The notes beneath the pieces are model-generated. The model did no database searches. It saw only the letters and a list, made by a program, of their open reading frames with translations, and was not told the origin of the DNA. A stretch of DNA of 64,000 nucleotides from Luteolibacter rhizosphaerae (GTDB taxonomy: Bacteria > Verrucomicrobiota > Verrucomicrobiia > Verrucomicrobiales > Akkermansiaceae): NCBI RefSeq assembly GCF_025950095.1, contig NZ_JAPDDR010000013.1, forward strand, positions 94,051 through 158,050, in the 5' to 3' direction. Below, one piece after another: positions 53,239 to 62,351 of this stretch; the stretch's first letter is position 1, and every line of letters begins with the position of its first letter. The position numbers and the translations under genes were made by a program.

Positions 53239-54266
53239 TCATTCTCACCGCAGGTGCCGTGCAATGGGTGGCGAGCCTCCCGATGCTGCGGCGGCTGCGT
53301 GCCCCTGCGGCGGGAGCTGGCGGGCGCGGCATGATCCGGGAAGTGTCGGTGATCATCCCTGCCCGCGACGAAGCCGGCAATCTCCCGGTACTGTTAGAAT
53401 CGCTCCGGCTGCAGGATCGCCAGCCGCTTGAAGTGCTCGTGGTGGATGACAACTCCACCGACGATACCGCCGCCATCGCACGCGAGGCAGGAGCACGGGT
53501 TATCAGTCCCGGCCCCCTGCCGGACTCATGGCGGGGCAAGCCATGGGCCTGCGCGCGCGGGGCGGAGGAGGCCACGGGCAAGCTGCTGCTTTTCCTGGAT
53601 GCCGATTGCCGCTTCGCCCCCGGCGGCCTGGAGCAGATCCTCGCGCGCTATATGGGCGGGGCCTTCGCGGTCTGCCCCTATCACGCGGTGGAGAAGCCTC
53701 ACGAGCAGCTCTCCGCCATGTTCAATCTCATCATGGTGGCGAGCACCGTGCCGACCAGTCTTGTCGGTCAATGCCTCCTGATCGACCGCGAGACTTACCA
53801 GCAAGCAGGGGGATACGCCGCAGTCAAAACGGAGATCCTGGAGAACGTGAAGTTCGCGGAGCGCATCCGGGCCTCGGGCGGCAGGACCTCCAGCATTCCG
53901 GGCAAGGGCATCCTGAATTTCCGCATGTATCCCGGCAGCATCGCGGAGCTGGTGAATGGCTGGACCAAGGGCTTCGCCGCCGGGGCCGCCGCCACGCCGG
54001 GCAGGGTGCTCTTCGGGATCTCCGCATGGATCGGCGGTCTGGTGACGGGCATCATCGCCCCCTGTGTCACGCCATGGGGCTGGCTCCTCTACGCCGCCTT
54101 CGCGCTGCAAATGATCGCGATGCTGCGGCGGGTGGGTTCCTTCTCGCCTCTCTGCGGGCTGGTCTATCCCGTGGTGCTCATCTTCTACCTCGTCGTCTTC
54201 CTGCGCTCGCTCGGACCCGCGGGGCGAAAGGCGACATGGAAAGGCCGTGAACTCCATGCTGCTTGA
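53223..54266 (+). CDS. crtQ: Carotenoid glycosyltransferase, CrtQ-like
   Basis: The 347-residue GT-A (family 2) enzyme has SVIIPARDEAGNLPVLLESL, the nucleotide motif VLVVDDNSTDDTAAIAREAG, WRGKPWACARGAEEA and the DxD metal site in LFLDADCRFAP. Hydrophobic segments at the N-terminus and at about 270-340 place it at the membrane. CrtQ glucosylates diaponeurosporenoic acid in S. aureus. It overlaps crtP by 16 bases and crtO by 20, so the genes are tightly coupled. The donor sugar (glucose or xylose) cannot be told from sequence. Confidence 0.9.
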   Translation: MGPELIILTAGAVQWVASLPMLRRLRAPAAGAGGRGMIREVSVIIPARDEAGNLPVLLESLRLQDRQPLEVLVVDDNSTDDTAAIAREAGARVISPGPLPDSWRGKPWACARGAEEATGKLLLFLDADCRFAPGGLEQILARYMGGAFAVCPYHAVEKPHEQLSAMFNLIMVASTVPTSLVGQCLLIDRETYQQAGGYAAVKTEILENVKFAERIRASGGRTSSIPGKGILNFRMYPGSIAELVNGWTKGFAAGAAATPGRVLFGISAWIGGLVTGIIAPCVTPWGWLLYAAFALQMIAMLRRVGSFSPLCGLVYPVVLIFYLVVFLRSLGPAGRKATWKGRELHAA

Positions 54267-54741
54267 GCTGCCGGTGCTCTGGGTCATCGCCCTGAATTCC
54301 GCGGGCATTCCCGTCCTGCAGATGGGCCTCGCTTGGCTCTTCACGCATCTCCCCGCGGGATGGTTCGAGCGGCCGCTACAATCTCCGGCTCCCGCGCGCC
54401 GCCGAAGGTATGAGAGCCTCCTGCTGGTGAAGCGCTGGAAGGATCTGCTCCCGGATGGTGGCAGTTGGTTCCGCAGCGGCTATGCGAAGTCCCGCCTTCA
54501 CAGTCGGCAGTCGGGCGACCTCCGCCGCTTCGTGACCGAGACCCGCCGCGGCGAGGTCTGCCATTGGCTGGCGCTCGCCTTCACTCCCTTGTTCTTCCTC
54601 TGGAATCCGCCCTGGGCCTGCATCGTGATCACCGTGGCCATGCTCGCGCTCAATCTGCCCTGCATCATCATCCAGCGCTACAATCGCCTCCGCTTCTCCG
54701 GCGCGCTTGCCAAACGGGGTTCACAGCAGCGCACCGGCTAG
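54247..54741 (+). CDS. crtO: Glycosyl carotenoid acyltransferase, CrtO-like
   Basis: The 164-residue protein has the length and phrases of CrtO of S. aureus: LLVKRWKDLLPDGGSWFRSG, RRFVTETRRGEVCHWLALAF and LNLPCIIIQRYNRLRFSGAL, with three to four hydrophobic segments. CrtO adds a fatty acyl chain to the C6 hydroxyl of the sugar on the carotenoid ester. It starts at GTG 54247 within the crtQ end. Its stop region overlaps the convergent crtN by 21 bases. Confidence 0.88.
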   Translation: MNSMLLELPVLWVIALNSAGIPVLQMGLAWLFTHLPAGWFERPLQSPAPARRRRYESLLLVKRWKDLLPDGGSWFRSGYAKSRLHSRQSGDLRRFVTETRRGEVCHWLALAFTPLFFLWNPPWACIVITVAMLALNLPCIIIQRYNRLRFSGALAKRGSQQRTG

Positions 54742-56241
54742 ATCCGAGGTCTCGTAGGGGACGCCCAGCTTGTCGCAGATCATGTTCGAGGAAATACGGC
54801 CGCTCTCGTAGATCGTCGGCAGGCCGCTGCCGGGGTGGGTCCCGCCGCCTACCAGGTAGAGGTTCTCGTATCCGCGCATCCGATTGTGGGGCCGCAGGTA
54901 GAGCATCTGGTCCAGTGTGTGGGCGAGGTTGAAGGTCGCGCCCATGAAGACATCCATCTCGTCGCGCCAGGATTCCGGCGTGATCATCCTCTCCGCCACG
55001 ATGTGGCGCCGCAGGTCCTTGAGCGCCGTGCGCTGCTCGATCCGCTCCAGCACCTTCTCGCGATACGCCGGGGCGAGACGCGCCCAGTCCACACCGTGCC
55101 TCGTATTGATCGTGGGCACCAGGATGTAGATCCCCGACTTCCCCTCCGGTGCCACCAGCGGATCGGTCACCCCGGAGTTCCGGATGTAGATCGACATGTC
55201 CTCCGAGATCTCCTTCTCGCCTTGGATCTCCTCCACGTTGCGCCGGTAGTCGTTTGCGAAGAGGATGTGGTGGTGCGGCTGCTCCGGGTAGATCTTGTCG
55301 AGCGCCAGGTAAAGCATGAAGGTCGAGCAGGAGAACTTCTTCCGCTTCATCTCATCCTCCGTTTGCGTTCGCTCGCCCATCAGCGTCGTCACCGCATGGG
55401 CGTAGTCGGCATTCATGATTGCGTGGTCGCACTCGGCGATCTCGCCATCCTCCAGCTCCAGTCCGGTGACCCGCTTGCCGCTGAAGCGCACGCTCTTCAC
55501 CGGGCTGCCCAGGCGCAGCTTGCCGCCATGCTCGCCGAAGACCTTCGCCATCGCATCCGAGATCCGACACAGCCCGCCCTGCACGTGATAGATGCCGAAC
55601 TTGTATTCGGTGTAGGAGAGAATGCTGAAGAGCGCGGGACAGCGCCACGGGGACATGCCCAGATACTTTGCCTGGAAGGTGAAGGCGAGCTTCAGCCGGT
55701 CATCCTTGAAGTAGCGGTCCAGCACGTCCACCACCGAGGCCGTGGTGGCCACGTAGGGCAGCGCCTTCATCAGCGTCGTGCTCAGGTAGGCGCGCAGCTC
55801 GTGGTAGGGGTGCTGCAGGCAGGGGTAGATGGTCTTCATCTTCCGAGCGTGATCGGCCATGAAGCGCCGGTAGCCCTCGCCATCCCCCGGGAAGGCGGCC
55901 TCGATCTGCCGGGCCATCCGTTCCGCATCCGTCGTCGTCTCCAGCGACACGTCGCCCCAGCTCAGGCGGGTCATGGGATCGAGCAAGCGAAAGTCTAGGT
56001 AATCCTCCGAGCTCCTCCCCGCCTCCTCGAATGCCTCGTCCAGCGTGAACTTCTGGTGCAGGAAGGTCGGCCCGGTATCGAAGGAGTAGCCGTCGAAGGC
56101 CAGCTCCGCATTCCGCCCGCCGATCCGGTCGCGCTTCTCGTAGATCGTCACGTCGAAGCCCCTCCGGGCGAGAATCATCCCGGCGGTCAGCCCCCCCGGC
56201 CCGGCTCCCACGATGGCTATCCGATCTGCTCGCAATCCCAT
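54721..56241 (-). CDS. crtN: Phytoene/diapophytoene desaturase (CrtI/CrtN family)
   Basis: The 506-residue flavoprotein has the FAD site RIAIVGAGPGGLTAGMILAR, YSFDTGPTFLHQKFTLDEAF, FTFQAKYLGMSPWRCPALFS, IYHVQGGLCRISDAMAKVFG and the C-terminal LYLVGGGTHPGSGLPTIYES. CrtI-type enzymes insert the conjugated double bonds of a carotenoid. Its place next to crtP, crtQ and crtO suggests a C30 (diapophytoene or squalene-derived) substrate, so CrtN is the likeliest name. It is transcribed against crtO. No crtM/hpnCDE synthase is in the window. Confidence 0.86.
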   Translation of the reverse strand: MGLRADRIAIVGAGPGGLTAGMILARRGFDVTIYEKRDRIGGRNAELAFDGYSFDTGPTFLHQKFTLDEAFEEAGRSSEDYLDFRLLDPMTRLSWGDVSLETTTDAERMARQIEAAFPGDGEGYRRFMADHARKMKTIYPCLQHPYHELRAYLSTTLMKALPYVATTASVVDVLDRYFKDDRLKLAFTFQAKYLGMSPWRCPALFSILSYTEYKFGIYHVQGGLCRISDAMAKVFGEHGGKLRLGSPVKSVRFSGKRVTGLELEDGEIAECDHAIMNADYAHAVTTLMGERTQTEDEMKRKKFSCSTFMLYLALDKIYPEQPHHHILFANDYRRNVEEIQGEKEISEDMSIYIRNSGVTDPLVAPEGKSGIYILVPTINTRHGVDWARLAPAYREKVLERIEQRTALKDLRRHIVAERMITPESWRDEMDVFMGATFNLAHTLDQMLYLRPHNRMRGYENLYLVGGGTHPGSGLPTIYESGRISSNMICDKLGVPYETSDLAGALL

Positions 56242-56312
56242 TTCGCGGCTAGATTACGCAGCAGCTCGGCTTCTACAAGTTGGCGGGCGAGTTTTTTGAG
56301 CGCCTGCGGGTG

Positions 56313-56489
56313 TTAGGGATTTTCTGCTTCGGCCGAAGGTTTCTCGCTTCCTTCGGCGGCAGCAGGGGAAGTCCCTGTTTCGCCAGCTGCCGGGGCCGCG
56401 CCAACGGCAGGCGTCGTGTTCGCAGCCGGTAACCGGGTCCCATCCGGAGGGTCTTTGGGATCAGGCGGGGTGATCCCGAGTTCTCGCAT
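56313..56489 (-). CDS. Small Pro/Ala-rich ORF, doubtful
   Basis: A 58-residue frame MRELGITPPDPKDPPDGTRL followed by an Ala/Thr/Glu-rich tail (AAGETGTSPAAAEGSEKPSA). Immediately upstream in frame the codons read LACR after a stop, which hints at a degraded lipoprotein signal. Codon use fits coding sequence in the first half. There is no clear ribosome-binding site. It may be a fragment of a lost gene. Confidence 0.3.
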   Translation of the reverse strand: MRELGITPPDPKDPPDGTRLPAANTTPAVGAAPAAGETGTSPAAAEGSEKPSAEAENP

Positions 56490-56586
56490 TCGGCACGCTA
56501 GCCCCTAAAGCGGGTGTTACAACGTATTTAAATGTAAACTGCTCATTGGCGCGAGGCAGCAAGTGCTCTCGCTCACCGGCAGCCGT

Positions 56587-56841
56587 TCATGAAACACGCA
56601 CCCAGTAGTAGCGGCATTCGCCTCCGCTCGCTTCAGCGGATTCCTGGAGATGGAAGGTCCACGGAATCTCAGGGGTGGGGAACCCCACGCCGGCATCGGG
56701 AAAGTTCAAATGAGGCTCCGGAAGCGAATATTGGCGCCGTGAAAGTCCGGTGCCCCAGCCGGGAACGAGCTCTACCTTGATGGCCTCGCCGATGGAACAC
56801 GCGAGCCGCGATTGGCGGAAGACAGGTAGTTCGGTGTACAT
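56587..56841 (-). CDS. Small hypothetical protein
   Basis: The 84-residue frame starts MYTELPVFRQSRLACSIGEA and ends SGGECRYYWVRVS. A longer frame to 56955 exists, but the codons there look non-coding. The Trp/Tyr-rich C-terminus is reminiscent of the small gene at 57365-57592. No family is recognised, and neighbours give no function. Confidence 0.4.
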   Translation of the reverse strand: MYTELPVFRQSRLACSIGEAIKVELVPGWGTGLSRRQYSLPEPHLNFPDAGVGFPTPEIPWTFHLQESAEASGGECRYYWVRVS

Positions 56842-57364
56842 GGTTCGTGAGTGTAGTGGAAGCACCGCCAGTGGGGGGGCTGGCGATGCTTCCGTCATGT
56901 GGGGGGAAGCAGGAAAACAAGATCCGCCGGTAGGGCGGCGGTTACGCCGGAGCATGGCGGGGAAGGTGATGAGTCCGGATCTCGCTGGCCCATGTCGAGG
57001 GTGCGGATCAAACGCGGCTTCTCATCCGCCTCTCATATCAGGGGATCTCAGGGGGAATGTCGATGCCGCTGATTGTATTCGCATTTGCTTACTTCATTTG
57101 GAAGTAGCGGAGGAGGGGGCAAGAGGGAGGAAAGGGCGTTCGGAATGACAAACTCGCCGGCTACGATGGGTTAAAGACATGGACGGCGAGTTTGCCCTGC
57201 GTTCCTAGGCGGGGGGCGCTCTGCGGGGGGATCGAGCGATGGAGCGATCATGCTCTCGGATGGAGGATAAGCTACGAATGCTTTTGTTTTACCTAACATT
57301 CGGGCTTAATGCGGACCTCGCCGCGGAACCTGCCTCTTCGGGTCCCGGCGTTGCAGGCGGCCCC
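56842..57364. other. 523-base gene-free stretch with two inverted repeats
   Basis: No gene is supported. GGAAGCACCGCCAG (56858-56871) and CTGGCGATGCTTCC (56880-56893) form a 14-pair stem with one G.T. AAACTCGCCG (57150-57159) and CGGCGAGTTT (57184-57193) form a second, perfect, 10-pair stem with a 24-base loop. The rest is G-rich and unassigned. Confidence 0.5.
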
Positions 57365-57592
57365 TCAGCCCGCAGCGGGGTCTGGCGGTGGCTCGATCCG
57401 CATCGCCCACCAATCCCCGGTGAAGGGTGCTTCCGGATCGTCACCGCTCTGGTAATCCATGTCGTCATCGGTGGCGCAGTACAGCGCTCCGTGATCGCTG
57501 CGGACTTCCACCACCTTCCACGTATCGAATTCGTGCTGTCGCCACCAATACCAGCCTCCCCGAGTCGGGCACGTTGCGATTTCTACATTCAT
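57365..57592 (-). CDS. Small Trp-rich acidic hypothetical protein
   Basis: The 75-residue frame MNVEIATCPTRGGWYWWRQH continues through EVRSDHGALYCATDDD and ends WWAMRIEPPPDPAAG. Composition (Trp, Asp, Glu) looks like a folded small protein, not a shadow. The extension upstream to 57865 is Arg/Ser-rich and looks like a shadow of the next gene. It lies 25 bases downstream of the 57618-57863 frame and may share its transcript. No family is recognised. Confidence 0.5.
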   Translation of the reverse strand: MNVEIATCPTRGGWYWWRQHEFDTWKVVEVRSDHGALYCATDDDMDYQSGDDPEAPFTGDWWAMRIEPPPDPAAG

Positions 57593-57617
57593 CGAGGAGG
57601 GATTTTTTGGGGGGAAA

Positions 57618-57863
57618 CTAGGGTGCTGGATTTTCGGGTGACTTCTGAAGTCGCGGAAACATCCTGTGATTGTGGATATTCGCCGCGAGCAGGGAGTGCA
57701 GGATCGCATCCGCCACGGCCTGGGCGAGCAGCGGATCAATCTTGCGGATGTCGCCGATGGCGATTCTGGCCCTTTCCATGTGGTAGGCCGCGATATCATT
57801 CTTGAATCTTCCTCGCGCATCCCAATCGGGTGGGAGGTTGTTTTCCGGCCTCTGGAAGTCCAC
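57618..57863 (-). CDS. Small helical hypothetical protein
   Basis: The 81-residue frame MDFQRPENNLPPDWDARGRF followed by YHMERARIAIGDIRKIDPLL and VADAILHSLLAANIHNHRMF starts at GTG and reads as a compact helical protein. It precedes the small Trp-rich frame with a short gap, suggesting a two-gene unit. No family is recognised. Confidence 0.5.
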   Translation of the reverse strand: MDFQRPENNLPPDWDARGRFKNDIAAYHMERARIAIGDIRKIDPLLAQAVADAILHSLLAANIHNHRMFPRLQKSPENPAP

Positions 57864-58033
57864 ATGACACCTAATGCCGGATTTATCTAAAACATAGCGG
57901 AATTTATCGGTTCGTAGGAAGCTACCGGTTCCGGGAGGCTCGATCCGGGCCGGGTCGCTACTCCTGGGCGGTAGCCCGTCGGTCTTGGATTTCCGTTGCG
58001 AGGACCCGTAGCGGGTCGAGATTTACCGTTAAG

Positions 58034-59068
58034 ATGAAGAACCAAGAGACGCCGGGTTTTGCCGGGGTCCACGAAGACGGGCCTGCCGATTGGAGAGAGA
58101 TCGTGCGCCGGTATCAGGTTTCTTCCCGCTGGCGGGCTGCCTGGCAGCTCTCCAATACGCTCCTGCCCTACGCCGCTCTATGGGTGGCGATGTATTTCAG
58201 TCTGCCGGTTTCCTATTGGCTGGCGATTCCCTTGGCCATCCTTGCAGGAGCCTTCCTTGTCCGGACCTTCGTCATCTTCCACGACTGCACCCATCTTTCG
58301 TTCTTCAGATCGAAGCGGGCCAATGAGATCGCGGGATTTCTTACCGGGATTCTGGTTTTCACCCCATATCACCAATGGCGATGGGAACATGCGATCCATC
58401 ACTCCAGCGCCGGGGATCTTGATCGCCGCGGAATGGGTGATGTCTGGACGCTCACCGTCCAGGAGTATTTGGATTCATCGCGCGGGCGGAGGTTTGCTTA
58501 CCGGCTATCGCGCAATCCGGTGATCCTGTTCGGGATCGCCCCCCTGTTATTGTTCCTCGTGCTGCAACGCTTCCCTGCGAGGAAAGCCGACAGGCATCTC
58601 AGGCGTTGGGTTCATGCGACGAACCTTGGTATCGCTCTCATCGCTGCCGCGGGGGTGTGGGCATTCGGCTGGCTGCCATACCTCATCCTCCAGCTCACAG
58701 CCATGCTCGTTGCCAGTATTGCAGGTGTCTGGCTTTTCTACGTCCAGCATCAGTTCGAGGGTGTGTATTGGGAACGCCGCCCGGACTGGGATTTCGCCAA
58801 GGCGGCATTGGAAGGAAGTTCCTTCTACAAGCTGCCGGGGATTCTCAAATGGTTCTCGGGAAATATCGGCTACCATCACATCCACCACCTAAGTCCGAGA
58901 ATCCCGAACTATGAATTGGAGCGCGCCCACATGGCGGAGCCCATGTTCCGGGGGGTGAAACCGCTCACCTTCCGCGGCAGCCTGAAGTCCCTCGGGTTCC
59001 GGCTGTGGGATGAAAGTCGTCACAAGTTGACCGGATACCGCTGTCTCAAAAGCGCCCGGAGGAAATAA
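58034..59068 (+). CDS. Membrane fatty-acid desaturase
   Basis: The 344-residue membrane di-iron enzyme has the three histidine boxes: HDCTH (after FVRTFVIF), HAIHH (WRWEHAIHHSSAGD) and HHIHH (NIGYHHIHHLSPRIPNYE). Four to six hydrophobic segments surround them. Such desaturases insert double bonds into acyl chains of membrane lipids. Its nearness to the carotenoid cluster may be chance, but a role in modifying the acyl donor or the carotenoid is possible. It is monocistronic, with a weak inverted repeat downstream. Confidence 0.9.
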   Translation: MKNQETPGFAGVHEDGPADWREIVRRYQVSSRWRAAWQLSNTLLPYAALWVAMYFSLPVSYWLAIPLAILAGAFLVRTFVIFHDCTHLSFFRSKRANEIAGFLTGILVFTPYHQWRWEHAIHHSSAGDLDRRGMGDVWTLTVQEYLDSSRGRRFAYRLSRNPVILFGIAPLLLFLVLQRFPARKADRHLRRWVHATNLGIALIAAAGVWAFGWLPYLILQLTAMLVASIAGVWLFYVQHQFEGVYWERRPDWDFAKAALEGSSFYKLPGILKWFSGNIGYHHIHHLSPRIPNYELERAHMAEPMFRGVKPLTFRGSLKSLGFRLWDESRHKLTGYRCLKSARRK

Positions 59069-59500
59069 AACCCCTGCGCAAGTTCGGTGGGGCGGTCGAG
59101 AATCTTTCGGGAGTGTGTTCCTGCTCTAAGATGGCTTAAAAGAAGCGCGGATTACCTATATGTAATACTGTTAGTAAAAATGGGCGAAAAATAGATAGCT
59201 ATTCAGGAAGATGCCCCCACCGTGTGATTCCCTCCCGGGTACCAGCCATGGAATCCCCTCCCACCCGTTTCGAAGCCGGCCTCTCTTGGACCAATCCTTG
59301 TGATGAGAGGATCTCCCCCACGCTTCTGCGGTTCCCCCTGTTAGCTCTGCGCCATGAACTTTTCTCCCGAGTTGGCCGCTCCTCCCTCCGCGACGGAAAC
59401 ATCGCGAAGTGCGCCCGGGTTCAAGGCGCAGGGTTGATAGAGCATTTCCGGACGTTCCGATGGATGGTATGGTGGATCGGCATGCGCATGAGCCCCTTCT
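59069..59500. other. 432-base gap, partly AT-rich
   Basis: No gene is supported. Bases about 59140-59205 are AT-rich against the GC-rich genome and include ATTAC/GTAAT (59151-59166), a weak terminator or promoter candidate. The plus-strand frame at 59224-59565 overlaps the next gene and has no family signal. Confidence 0.4.
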
Positions 59501-60838
59501 TCAATTTCCTTTCCACCCGGTGCGCTTCTCCCACTGCGAGCGCCAGCTCTCCGCCTCGCTCTTGAAGCCCGTGTCGCCGATTTGGTCGAGCGCCCAGCGT
59601 GAAGCCTCCGGGTTATTGTGGGCATTCAGCGCCTGCTGCGAGTACTCGGCATAGGCACGGTCGCGCCACACGCCCGGCGGGATGTTCGCCAGCCATTCGC
59701 GGGCACCCTCCATGTTCTGGTTCAGGTAGCGGTCCACGCTGCGGTGGAAGAGTTCGATGGTCTCTTTGCGCACCGGCAGCGTCGTCGCCCAGTCCGCCAC
59801 TTCCTGTGCGGCACCGTTGCGGGCGATGTGCTGGATCATGCCGGTCGTCTCGCGCTGCTCCAGCTTCTGCCAAGCGCCCTGGTCCGCCAGCATGGTCGCC
59901 AGACCCAGTGTGCTCTCCGCTGAATCCGTGCTATTGAAGGCCGCCCACACCACCTCGCTGCGCAGCGCTTCCGGCAGGCTGGCAAGCTGTGTCTCGATCT
60001 CCGCCACGCCCAGCGAGGCGAGCATCCGGCCCCACTGGATCGCCAGCACCTTGGCCATCCGCTGCTCATCCGGCCCCAGGCTGAGTATCTCCTGCTTCAA
60101 CTCATCCGGCGTGCTATCCAGACGGCCACCGGCAGAGAAGGCCACCAGATCATCCGCGCTCACCACCTCCTCCGGCAGGCGTGCCAGCGTCTCGAACAAC
60201 TTCTCGCCGCTCTCCGTCCCCGGCTTGAATCCCCGGCGGCAGGAGTTGAGCGCCTTCTCCCGGTCGCGCCACGAGAGTTCGCCCAGCTTGGAGGCCAGGA
60301 AAACCGGATCCTTCGTGCCCAGCGCGCCGATCCACACGTGCCGCAGCATCCCCGTCGCCACGTCGAATTGCCGGCCGCGTAGCATCTCCCAAGTCCCTGC
60401 GGGATCCTTCCCGAATTCATCCGCGAACACTTCTAACAGACTGCCCGTGGGATCGTAGTACTCGCCGTCATCCTTGTCCCATGCCTCGCCCAGCGCCGCC
60501 TCGATCGCCGCTTCCAGATCCAGCGCGGCCCACTGCTTCAGCAGCTCGCGTTGCATCCGGATCCGCTCGCCCGTCGGCAGCTTCGCCGTGCGCAGCGCCT
60601 TCCAAGCCCGCGCATACTCCCCGCCGCGCCAGGTGACGGATGCTTGGAAGCTGCCGCTCTTCGTGCGCCCGCCCGCCGCGGCCTTGTCGCCGCCGCTCTT
60701 GCTAGATGCCGCTTGCGAAGCCGGACCGCTCCCCGCGGCTTCGCCGCCCCCGGACTCGCCCGGGCGAGCGATTAGCAGCGCGATTACCGCGATCGCGAGA
60801 TGGCTGCTTAGCAGCAAGACCGTCTTACTTCGCTTCAT
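59501..60838 (-). CDS. Anchored helical-repeat protein, Verrucomicrobia type
   Basis: The 445-residue protein has an N-terminal signal anchor (VLLLSSHLAIAVIALLIA), a Gly/Ser/Ala linker (27-60), and a long all-helical body with phrases such as YARAWKALRTAKLPTGERIR and EVADWATTLPVRKETIELFH. Such large helical proteins are frequent in Verrucomicrobia genomes and have no assigned function. Its start lies 14 bases inside the end of the next upstream gene, which has the same layout, so they form a two-gene operon. I would place it in the periplasm. Confidence 0.75.
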   Translation of the reverse strand: MKRSKTVLLLSSHLAIAVIALLIARPGESGGGEAAGSGPASQAASSKSGGDKAAAGGRTKSGSFQASVTWRGGEYARAWKALRTAKLPTGERIRMQRELLKQWAALDLEAAIEAALGEAWDKDDGEYYDPTGSLLEVFADEFGKDPAGTWEMLRGRQFDVATGMLRHVWIGALGTKDPVFLASKLGELSWRDREKALNSCRRGFKPGTESGEKLFETLARLPEEVVSADDLVAFSAGGRLDSTPDELKQEILSLGPDEQRMAKVLAIQWGRMLASLGVAEIETQLASLPEALRSEVVWAAFNSTDSAESTLGLATMLADQGAWQKLEQRETTGMIQHIARNGAAQEVADWATTLPVRKETIELFHRSVDRYLNQNMEGAREWLANIPPGVWRDRAYAEYSQQALNAHNNPEASRWALDQIGDTGFKSEAESWRSQWEKRTGWKGN

Positions 60839-62351
60839 CGTCTTTCGGCGGATAGAGTTCCTCGTTCAGCTTGCGGGCTTCGGCAGCGTTCTGCTCGCGC
60901 GTCGCCCAGATCAGCGAGTTCATCGCGGTGTCCTTGTCGATGCCCGGTGGCATCGCCTTCACCCACTCCACGTAGTCATTACCGAAGCGCATCAGGAATC
61001 CGCGCGCCTTCCAGTTCCAGCCCTTCGTCCGCAGGTCCTTCTCCTCCGGCGTCACCGGCTCCGGCAGCGCGGAGAAGAATTCCAGATACTCGTCCGGGTT
61101 GATGTTCACCATGCTCAGCCAGGTGGAGTGGAAGAGTGCCTCGCGCCGCTTGTCCTCCGGGAGGCTGTCGAGCAGCGGCAGCGCCTTCTTCGTGTCCTCT
61201 TCCACCAGCTCGCGGTAGAGCGAGACCATCAGCGCCTCCTCTCCCTCCGCCGGCACCTTCGGCATGGCACCGCGCACCGCGGTCATGATCTCGTCCAGCG
61301 AGGACACCCCGTGGCGGAATTCATAGCGCCAGTCGCGGCCCTCGTTCAGCACCCTGTTCAGGTCCTGGTGGACCAGTTCGTTCACCAGCGCCTGATCGTC
61401 CTTACCTTCCAGATTGCCGGTCTTCCGCATCGCCTCGATCCGGCCGGCATAGTCCTGCGTCATGTCGCGAGCGGCCGCCAGATTCTGCTCCTTGCGCAGC
61501 ATCTCCGCTGTTCTCGGATCCAGCGATTCCTGCTCCAGCACCCACTCGCTGGCCTCACCGCTGCTCCGCGAGAATCCGCGCAGCAGTTCGTCGCGCACCT
61601 CCTCATTCAGCGGATCCATCGCGTAATCGTAGAGCGCCTGCCGGTCCTTGAAGTCCGTCGCCGTGCCCGCCTGCAGGTAGTAGCTCTCGCGCCTGCCGGA
61701 GGGGTCGGTCACCACGAGGCGCCGCTGCATGGAGAAGATCGGGCTATCCCGCATCGTGGACTCCAGCCGCTTGAAGAGATCGAAGCCACCGCCCGCCTTC
61801 ATCTCCTCCAGCGCCACCTGCCCGAAGGAGTCCCGCGTGAAGGGCCGCTTCCACAGCCAGCGCCAGGAATCCAGCGCACCCTTCTCCTTTGCCATGTCCT
61901 TCACCGCGGTGGGGGAGAAGAGCGCCAGCAGATCCGCCTTTCGCGCCGCCTCGTCGGTCCACAGGTATTCGATCACCGTCTCCGGATCTTCCGCAGCGCG
62001 CAGCCAGTGCAGCGTGCGCACCGCCGCCTCTGCCAGCGCCTGCTCGCCCCCGGGCTTCTCTGCATAGGTGCGGATCGCATCGCGTGCCGCCGCCTCCGGA
62101 TCGGCCGCCATCGGCAGAGTGGATTTCAGCATCTCGTACGCGGACCCGCCCGGCTTCTGCTGCTCCATGAAGCTGGCCAGCAGTGCCTCGCCATCACCGC
62201 CTTCACTGGCGCTGCCGCGGTCGGATGACTTCCCGGATGCCGTCGCCGCTTTCCCTTCTCCCTCCGGGCCGGGGCCACCGCGAGCCATCCCGTAGACCAG
62301 CCCGAACACGGCCAAATGACTGCCGACAAGGGCAAGGGGGAGCAGCTTCAT
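60825..62351 (-). CDS. Anchored helical-repeat protein, partner of the downstream gene
   Basis: The 508-residue protein has an N-terminal anchor (LPLALVGSHLAVFGLVYGMA), a charged linker (24-60), and a helical body with phrases LLASFMEQQKPGGSAYEMLK and VKAMPPGIDKDTAMNSLIWA. The layout copies that of the gene that follows, though sequence similarity is faint, so the two may be distant paralogues. It is divergent from the beta-helix gene with 133 bases between starts, where a short CGGATT/AATCCG stem lies. Confidence 0.75.
   Translation of the reverse strand: MKLLPLALVGSHLAVFGLVYGMARGGPGPEGEGKAATASGKSSDRGSASEGGDGEALLASFMEQQKPGGSAYEMLKSTLPMAADPEAAARDAIRTYAEKPGGEQALAEAAVRTLHWLRAAEDPETVIEYLWTDEAARKADLLALFSPTAVKDMAKEKGALDSWRWLWKRPFTRDSFGQVALEEMKAGGGFDLFKRLESTMRDSPIFSMQRRLVVTDPSGRRESYYLQAGTATDFKDRQALYDYAMDPLNEEVRDELLRGFSRSSGEASEWVLEQESLDPRTAEMLRKEQNLAAARDMTQDYAGRIEAMRKTGNLEGKDDQALVNELVHQDLNRVLNEGRDWRYEFRHGVSSLDEIMTAVRGAMPKVPAEGEEALMVSLYRELVEEDTKKALPLLDSLPEDKRREALFHSTWLSMVNINPDEYLEFFSALPEPVTPEEKDLRTKGWNWKARGFLMRFGNDYVEWVKAMPPGIDKDTAMNSLIWATREQNAAEARKLNEELYPPKDDEAK

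Noticed and set aside
57239..57805. 188-residue plus-strand frame in the gene-poor stretch
   Set aside because: It is antisense to two small frames with better composition and contains no recognisable domain.
59224..59565. 113-residue plus-strand frame before the helical-protein gene
   Set aside because: It overlaps the 3' end of the opposite gene by 65 bases, has no clear ribosome-binding site and no family signal.
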